From CAZKCK01 sp964552325 (GTDB lineage: Bacteria > Bacteroidota > Bacteroidia > Bacteroidales > TTA-H9): a DNA stretch of 8,529 bases. Location of the stretch: contig CAZKHA010000149.1 of assembly GCA_964552325.1 (NCBI GenBank), positions 1 through 8,529 on the forward strand, given 5' to 3'. Position numbers and translations under genes: made by a program. Of the stretch, positions 6,329-8,529 are shown piece by piece. The notes beneath the pieces are model-generated. The model ran no database searches and had not been told where the DNA came from. It was given only the letters and a program-made list of their open reading frames with translations. The first letter of the stretch is position 1; each line of letters begins with the position of its first letter.

Positions 6329-6502
6329 ATGATAGATACGCACACACCGCCTTACTTAACCGAAATCCTAACAGCGACTTCATTGGGAGTTGATATGAAG
6401 AGTAATCCCACAAATAAACCGGTTAGTTATTGGGATTTGTGGTTGAGATATGAGAAAAGTGATAAGTTTATGTGGATATTTACTAGTTACCAGCAATTTT
6501 AA
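6329..6502 (+). CDS. Small ORF, copy 1 of a duplicated family, probably truncated by the adjacent cassette
   Basis: The 57-residue open frame starts at the ATG 45 bp after the shared promoter block. Its first 33 residues match the ORF at 8429 at about 18 positions with no gaps, following M-x-D-T-x-x-P-x-x-LTE-x-LTAT-x-L-x-VD-x-K-x-N-x-x-x-x-PV. Several differences are synonymous (ACA/ACT, GCG/GCT), which argues for selection on the protein. The tail is aromatic (YWDLWLRYEK, FMWIF). The last five codons lie inside the inverted-repeat boundary of the neighbouring cassette (6486-6495), so the natural C-terminus was probably cut away and the stop is borrowed. No known family is recognised; it may be the N-terminus of a larger protein. 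Confidence 0.5.
   Translation: MIDTHTPPYLTEILTATSLGVDMKSNPTNKPVSYWDLWLRYEKSDKFMWIFTSYQQF
6486..6495. repeat. Left boundary inverted repeat of cassette 1
   Basis: GTTACCAGCA here is the exact reverse complement of TGCTGGTAAC at 7223-7232, on the other side of the membrane-protein gene. It also resembles the right end of the long palindrome at 7349-7358 (GTTAACAGCA), one mismatch in ten. It marks where AT-rich accessory DNA begins. Confidence 0.6.
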
Positions 6503-6518
6503 AAAAGACCACCGCGAA

Positions 6519-7217
6519 ATGAATGCATTTAATATAATATCCTGCCTTGTTTTATACGGACTGACACTTTTATGCTTCTTCATTCCTTTTAAAAATGGAC
6601 AAAGACAAACAGGATATATTGTAGGTGGAACTTTGGGAGTTTTAATAACTCTGACACTAATCGGGAATTTAGATTTTCTTGTAATTTTCATTTGGCCAGT
6701 AATAGTAATATTTCAAATAATCTTCATTTCTTATTGGACTTTTAGAGCTTACAATAGAAAGAAAACAGGACAAGTAATCGCCATAGTTTTGACAATTGCT
6801 TTCCTTTTACTTTTAATGCAGCCTTGGATTTCTGACTGGACATTTAATAAAAAAGACGTACGTAAAATTCTCGTTTTTCATAACTTAGAATTGAGAGACG
6901 AATTCAAAATTTTGGAGAACGAGGCTGGAGGCTTTAGAGACTACTATGAAACATTTACACTTAAACTGTCCGACAATGATTTTAACCGTATTTCTCAGAC
7001 AATAAAGTCTTCAAAAAATTTCAAGGGACTATTTACTGACTATTCAAATCTTCCTACAGCAGAATACAAAACGGCTGACACAATTGACTTTGAGACAAAC
7101 AATTATATTGAAAGAGAGTATTGGACGTGCACAAAAATGGAAAACGGGACATACCATTTTAGGTTCCAATTAGACAAAAAAAGTAAAGAATTAAGCTACA
7201 CTGGAAGTGATGAATAA
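6519..7217 (+). CDS. Hypothetical membrane protein with four predicted helices and a soluble C-terminal domain
   Basis: No known family is recognised. With the start at 6519 the product has 232 residues. Hydrophobic segments lie at about 4-22, 33-52, 50-72 and 84-101, followed by a soluble domain of about 125 residues rich in charged and aromatic residues (FRDYYETFTLKLSDNDFNRI, then YWTCTKMENGTYHF). The frame stays open upstream to an ATG at 6450, but that stretch overlaps the small ORF and the cassette boundary repeat, so Met24 is preferred. The DNA is clearly more AT-rich than the operon to the left. The gene stands alone between short inverted repeats (6486-6495 and 7223-7232), and a long palindrome follows five bases after its stop, all suggesting horizontal transfer as a unit. 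No promoter of its own is obvious; read-through from 6263 is possible. Confidence 0.75.
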   Translation: MNAFNIISCLVLYGLTLLCFFIPFKNGQRQTGYIVGGTLGVLITLTLIGNLDFLVIFIWPVIVIFQIIFISYWTFRAYNRKKTGQVIAIVLTIAFLLLLMQPWISDWTFNKKDVRKILVFHNLELRDEFKILENEAGGFRDYYETFTLKLSDNDFNRISQTIKSSKNFKGLFTDYSNLPTAEYKTADTIDFETNNYIEREYWTCTKMENGTYHFRFQLDKKSKELSYTGSDE

Positions 7218-7221
7218 AAAA

Positions 7222-7360
7222 CTGCTGGTAACAAACGGTCTTAAAACATTGGGGGTTTGTACGTTAGGCAACTTTCGTCCAACTGGTTGGTCTGGCACGG
7301 CGGATAAGTACGTGGCTTCGATAACCCCAACGTTTCAAACCGTCAACCGTTAACAGCAGG
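7222..7360. repeat. 139-bp imperfect long palindrome between two accessory genes
   Basis: The ends CTGCTGGTAAC (7222-7232) and GTTAACAGCAGG (7349-7360) are inverted with one mismatch. Further in, ACGGTCTTAAAACATTGGGG (7235-7254) is inverted, with one gap and a few mismatches, in CCCCAACGTTTCAAACCGT (7325-7343). GTACGT occurs near both inner edges, and a small perfect hairpin, CCAA-CTGG-TTGG, sits at 7279-7290. The whole region can fold as one long stem in single-stranded DNA or RNA. It is more GC-rich than the genes on each side. From memory, similar long palindromes separate lone AT-rich genes in environmental Bacteroidota. It could be a recombination site, a bidirectional terminator, or both. 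Confidence 0.75.
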
Positions 7361-7363
7361 CAA
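7355..7363. repeat. Left boundary inverted repeat of cassette 2
   Basis: AGCAGGCAA is the exact reverse complement of TTGCCTGCT at 7951-7959, immediately after the stop of the lipoprotein gene. It overlaps the right end of the long palindrome by six bases. The repeat differs from that of cassette 1 outside the shared AGCA core. Confidence 0.55.
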
Positions 7364-7398
7364 ATTTAACGATAGGAAAAATTAACCACCTTACCACG

Positions 7399-7950
7399 AT
7401 GAGAGGAAAATTGATAGCATTCGCATTCATAATCTGTATAGGATTTACAGAATGTTCTAACAAAGAAAACAAAGAATTTCGGAACTTTTTGAAACAACTT
7501 CCAAAGATTGAAACTCCAATAATTTTCAATTATAATGAAGAATATAACTTGAAATTACTCTTTCTGATAAATGATTTATTTTTTAATAAAATTCAAAACG
7601 AATTAAGTGGTTTCGGAGTATATGGAAAACTCTTTGAAACCGAAAATTTCATTGCAATTTTGGGAAATATTCCGACTGACACAGGTGCTCCAATTATCCT
7701 AACTTACGATAAGAATGGAAACAAAATTGACTCATATTTAGTTTATTCAACTGCAATGGGTGACATGGGACGTTATACTTGGAATAAGGAAACTATTTTC
7801 CCCGACATGACAATTGACTTCACTGACAGCACAATAACAAGAAAAATAAACGCTGACGGTACGAATGAAATACAAGGAACAGACTCATTAACTGTAACTA
7901 GAAAGAATTACAGAATTTCAGAAACAGGGAAATTTATAGAATACAAATAA
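7399..7950 (+). CDS. Hypothetical small lipoprotein
   Basis: No known family is recognised. The 183-residue product has a hydrophobic N-terminal signal ending GFTEC with Cys at residue 19, followed by SNKENKE. The Glu just before the Cys is atypical for a lipobox, so lipidation is likely but not certain; the Lys/Glu residues after it suit Bacteroidota surface export. The remainder is beta-rich, with ETENFIAILGNIPTDTGAPI and an LTYDKNGNKID segment, and it ends two bases before the cassette repeat. The start ATG is 36 bp after the palindrome and no better start exists. It is AT-rich like its neighbour and unlike the operon. Single-gene placement between inverted repeats suggests a mobile accessory gene; function unknown. 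Confidence 0.75.
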   Translation: MRGKLIAFAFIICIGFTECSNKENKEFRNFLKQLPKIETPIIFNYNEEYNLKLLFLINDLFFNKIQNELSGFGVYGKLFETENFIAILGNIPTDTGAPIILTYDKNGNKIDSYLVYSTAMGDMGRYTWNKETIFPDMTIDFTDSTITRKINADGTNEIQGTDSLTVTRKNYRISETGKFIEYK

Positions 7951-7959
7951 TTGCCTGCT
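7951..7959. repeat. Right boundary inverted repeat of cassette 2
   Basis: TTGCCTGCT directly follows the TAA stop at 7948-7950 and is the exact inverse of 7355-7363. Unlike the junction after cassette 1, no long palindrome follows; the sequence changes at once to unrelated, less AT-rich DNA, so the array appears to end or be truncated here. Confidence 0.55.
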
Positions 7960-8362
7960 CCTAATCGAGTAGACTACCCTGCTGGCGCATGCTGCCAGGG
8001 AGAGCCTCTCGCTCCACTGCACTTACGATTCTCCTAAACCGCCTTGTCCGCTACTCAAACAGGGAATCATTAAGTTGTGGCAGATTCCGGATGTAGAATT
8101 TGAGCTTGGCCTCAAAGCCCCTTTTGCACCGGCGTTCCATGGTAATTGTTGCCAAGACGATCGGGCGCTGAGCTATAAACAATTTTCATTTCCATGTCTT
8201 ACGTAATGTACCAGCGCTTTCTTGTTTTCTCGAAATTTGATAACTACTTGGTAAGCAAAATACAAGCTTGAGGGTTCCATTTTCATTACTAGTATCATCT
8301 ATTCCTCATCAGGGTCGCAAATTTTGCATGTTAAAGTTTTTCAGAACGATAGTGAAAACTCA
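7960..8362. other. Intergenic region with possible decayed remnants
   Basis: No intact gene is seen. A hairpin CTGGC/GCCAG lies near 7982-7998, and a second GGAGA/TCTCC stem spans 7999-8034. A short minus-strand open frame is noted separately. An open plus-strand frame from about 7970 to 8203 has no start codon and no recognisable product. The last 100 bases before 8363 are AT-rich and include the small palindrome GCAAATTTTGC. Confidence 0.5.
8051..8185 (-). pseudogene. Possible decayed coding remnant
   Basis: A minus-strand frame is open for 44 codons before TAG at 8053-8051, with an internal ATG at 8140. Its composition (MERRCKRGFEAKLKFYIRN, then LPQLNDSLFE) looks protein-like, with basic and amphipathic stretches, and resembles the end of a coding region more than random translation. 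No start signal, upstream continuation or family is visible, so it may also be chance. Confidence 0.2.
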
Positions 8363-8384
8363 TTACATTATTAATTATATTTGT
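8363..8384 (+). promoter_or_regulatory. Promoter of small ORF, copy 2, identical to the 6263 block
   Basis: These 22 bases are identical to 6263-6284 and include the -7 box TATATTTG at 8376-8383. Identity across the block contrasts with roughly 55% identity in the leader that follows, so the block itself appears to be under constraint. Confidence 0.55.
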
Positions 8385-8428
8385 AGCATCATACATAAAC
8401 GAGTGCTAAACCGAAATCACCATATCAA

Positions 8429-8529
8429 ATGAGGGATACGCGAATGCCAAGTTCCTTAACCGAACTGCTAACTGCTACTGAATTGGATGTTGACAGGAAG
8501 AGGAATCTTGCCCATGAACCGGTTATCAA
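8429..8529 (+). CDS. Small ORF, copy 2, cut by window end
   Basis: The frame opens with ATG 45 bp after the shared promoter block and is still open at the window edge (33 codons visible). It reads MRDTRMPSSLTELLTATELD and ends in EPVI, aligning without gaps to the ORF at 6329. This copy is not interrupted within the window and may show the true full length of the family. Function unknown. Confidence 0.5.
   Translation, partial: MRDTRMPSSLTELLTATELDVDRKRNLAHEPVI

Noticed and set aside
6450..6518. N-terminal extension of the membrane protein from ATG at 6450.
   Set aside because: It overlaps the small ORF and crosses the cassette boundary repeat; the ATG at 6519 starts directly before the first hydrophobic helix.
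7222..7360. Reading the palindrome as a classical integron attC site; GTTAGGC occurs at 7263-7269.
   Set aside because: No matching GCCTAAC-type partner in the right place, the outer ends do not fit RYYYAAC/GTTRRRY, and no IntI-like gene is in the window.
7999..8034. Group II intron domain V remnant: GGAGAGCC at one end and GCACTTACGATTCTCC at the other resemble the two halves of domain V.
   Set aside because: Only the outer five pairs and a G-U form; the inner half cannot pair, there is no GAAA loop, and no reverse-transcriptase sequence is present nearby.

Overview
The window looks like a chromosomal segment of a Bacteroidota (Bacteroidetes) bacterium. Four signs support this. The TonB-dependent receptor carries an N-terminal carboxypeptidase-regulatory-like domain. 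The lipoproteins have acidic or Lys-acidic residues right after the lipid cysteine, as in Bacteroidota surface lipoproteins. Promoters match the Bacteroidota -7 box TAnnTTTG. Shine-Dalgarno sequences are mostly missing. Genus cannot be told from the sequence alone.

Left two thirds (158-5863, all minus strand): a regulator followed by what looks like one operon. Reading 5'->3' on the minus strand the order is: a short ModE-type winged-helix regulator (DNA-binding domain only); a surface lipoprotein; a second lipoprotein paralogous to the first; a TonB-dependent outer-membrane receptor whose start overlaps the preceding stop by 4 bp (ATGA); and a secreted protein with two tandem domains resembling the sulfite-oxidase-type molybdopterin-binding fold but without an obvious Moco-ligating cysteine. 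A good Bacteroidota promoter sits between the regulator and the first lipoprotein, with a ModE-like half-site over the predicted transcription start. A strong intrinsic terminator with a duplicated third arm lies between the two lipoprotein genes. I infer an outer-membrane uptake or sensing locus linked to molybdenum, tungsten or molybdopterin. The ligand is not proven by the sequence.

Right third (about 5864-8529): an accessory region of different character. Two visibly AT-rich plus-strand genes, a four-helix membrane protein and a small lipoprotein, are each bounded by their own short perfect inverted repeat. They are separated by a 139-bp imperfect long palindrome, giving a cassette-like layout with no integrase or transposase in view. 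This block is flanked by two diverged copies of the same unit, a promoter, a 45-nt leader and a small ORF, placed exactly 2100 bp apart with no indels over about 170 bp. The left copy's reading frame runs into the cassette boundary and looks truncated. The right copy runs off the window. The remaining intergenic DNA holds a dispersed-repeat motif, a 12-bp palindrome and a possible decayed coding remnant.

Several starts were moved from the longest open frame: regulator to 5863, second lipoprotein to 4431 (the longer version starts with TTG), and membrane protein to 6519.
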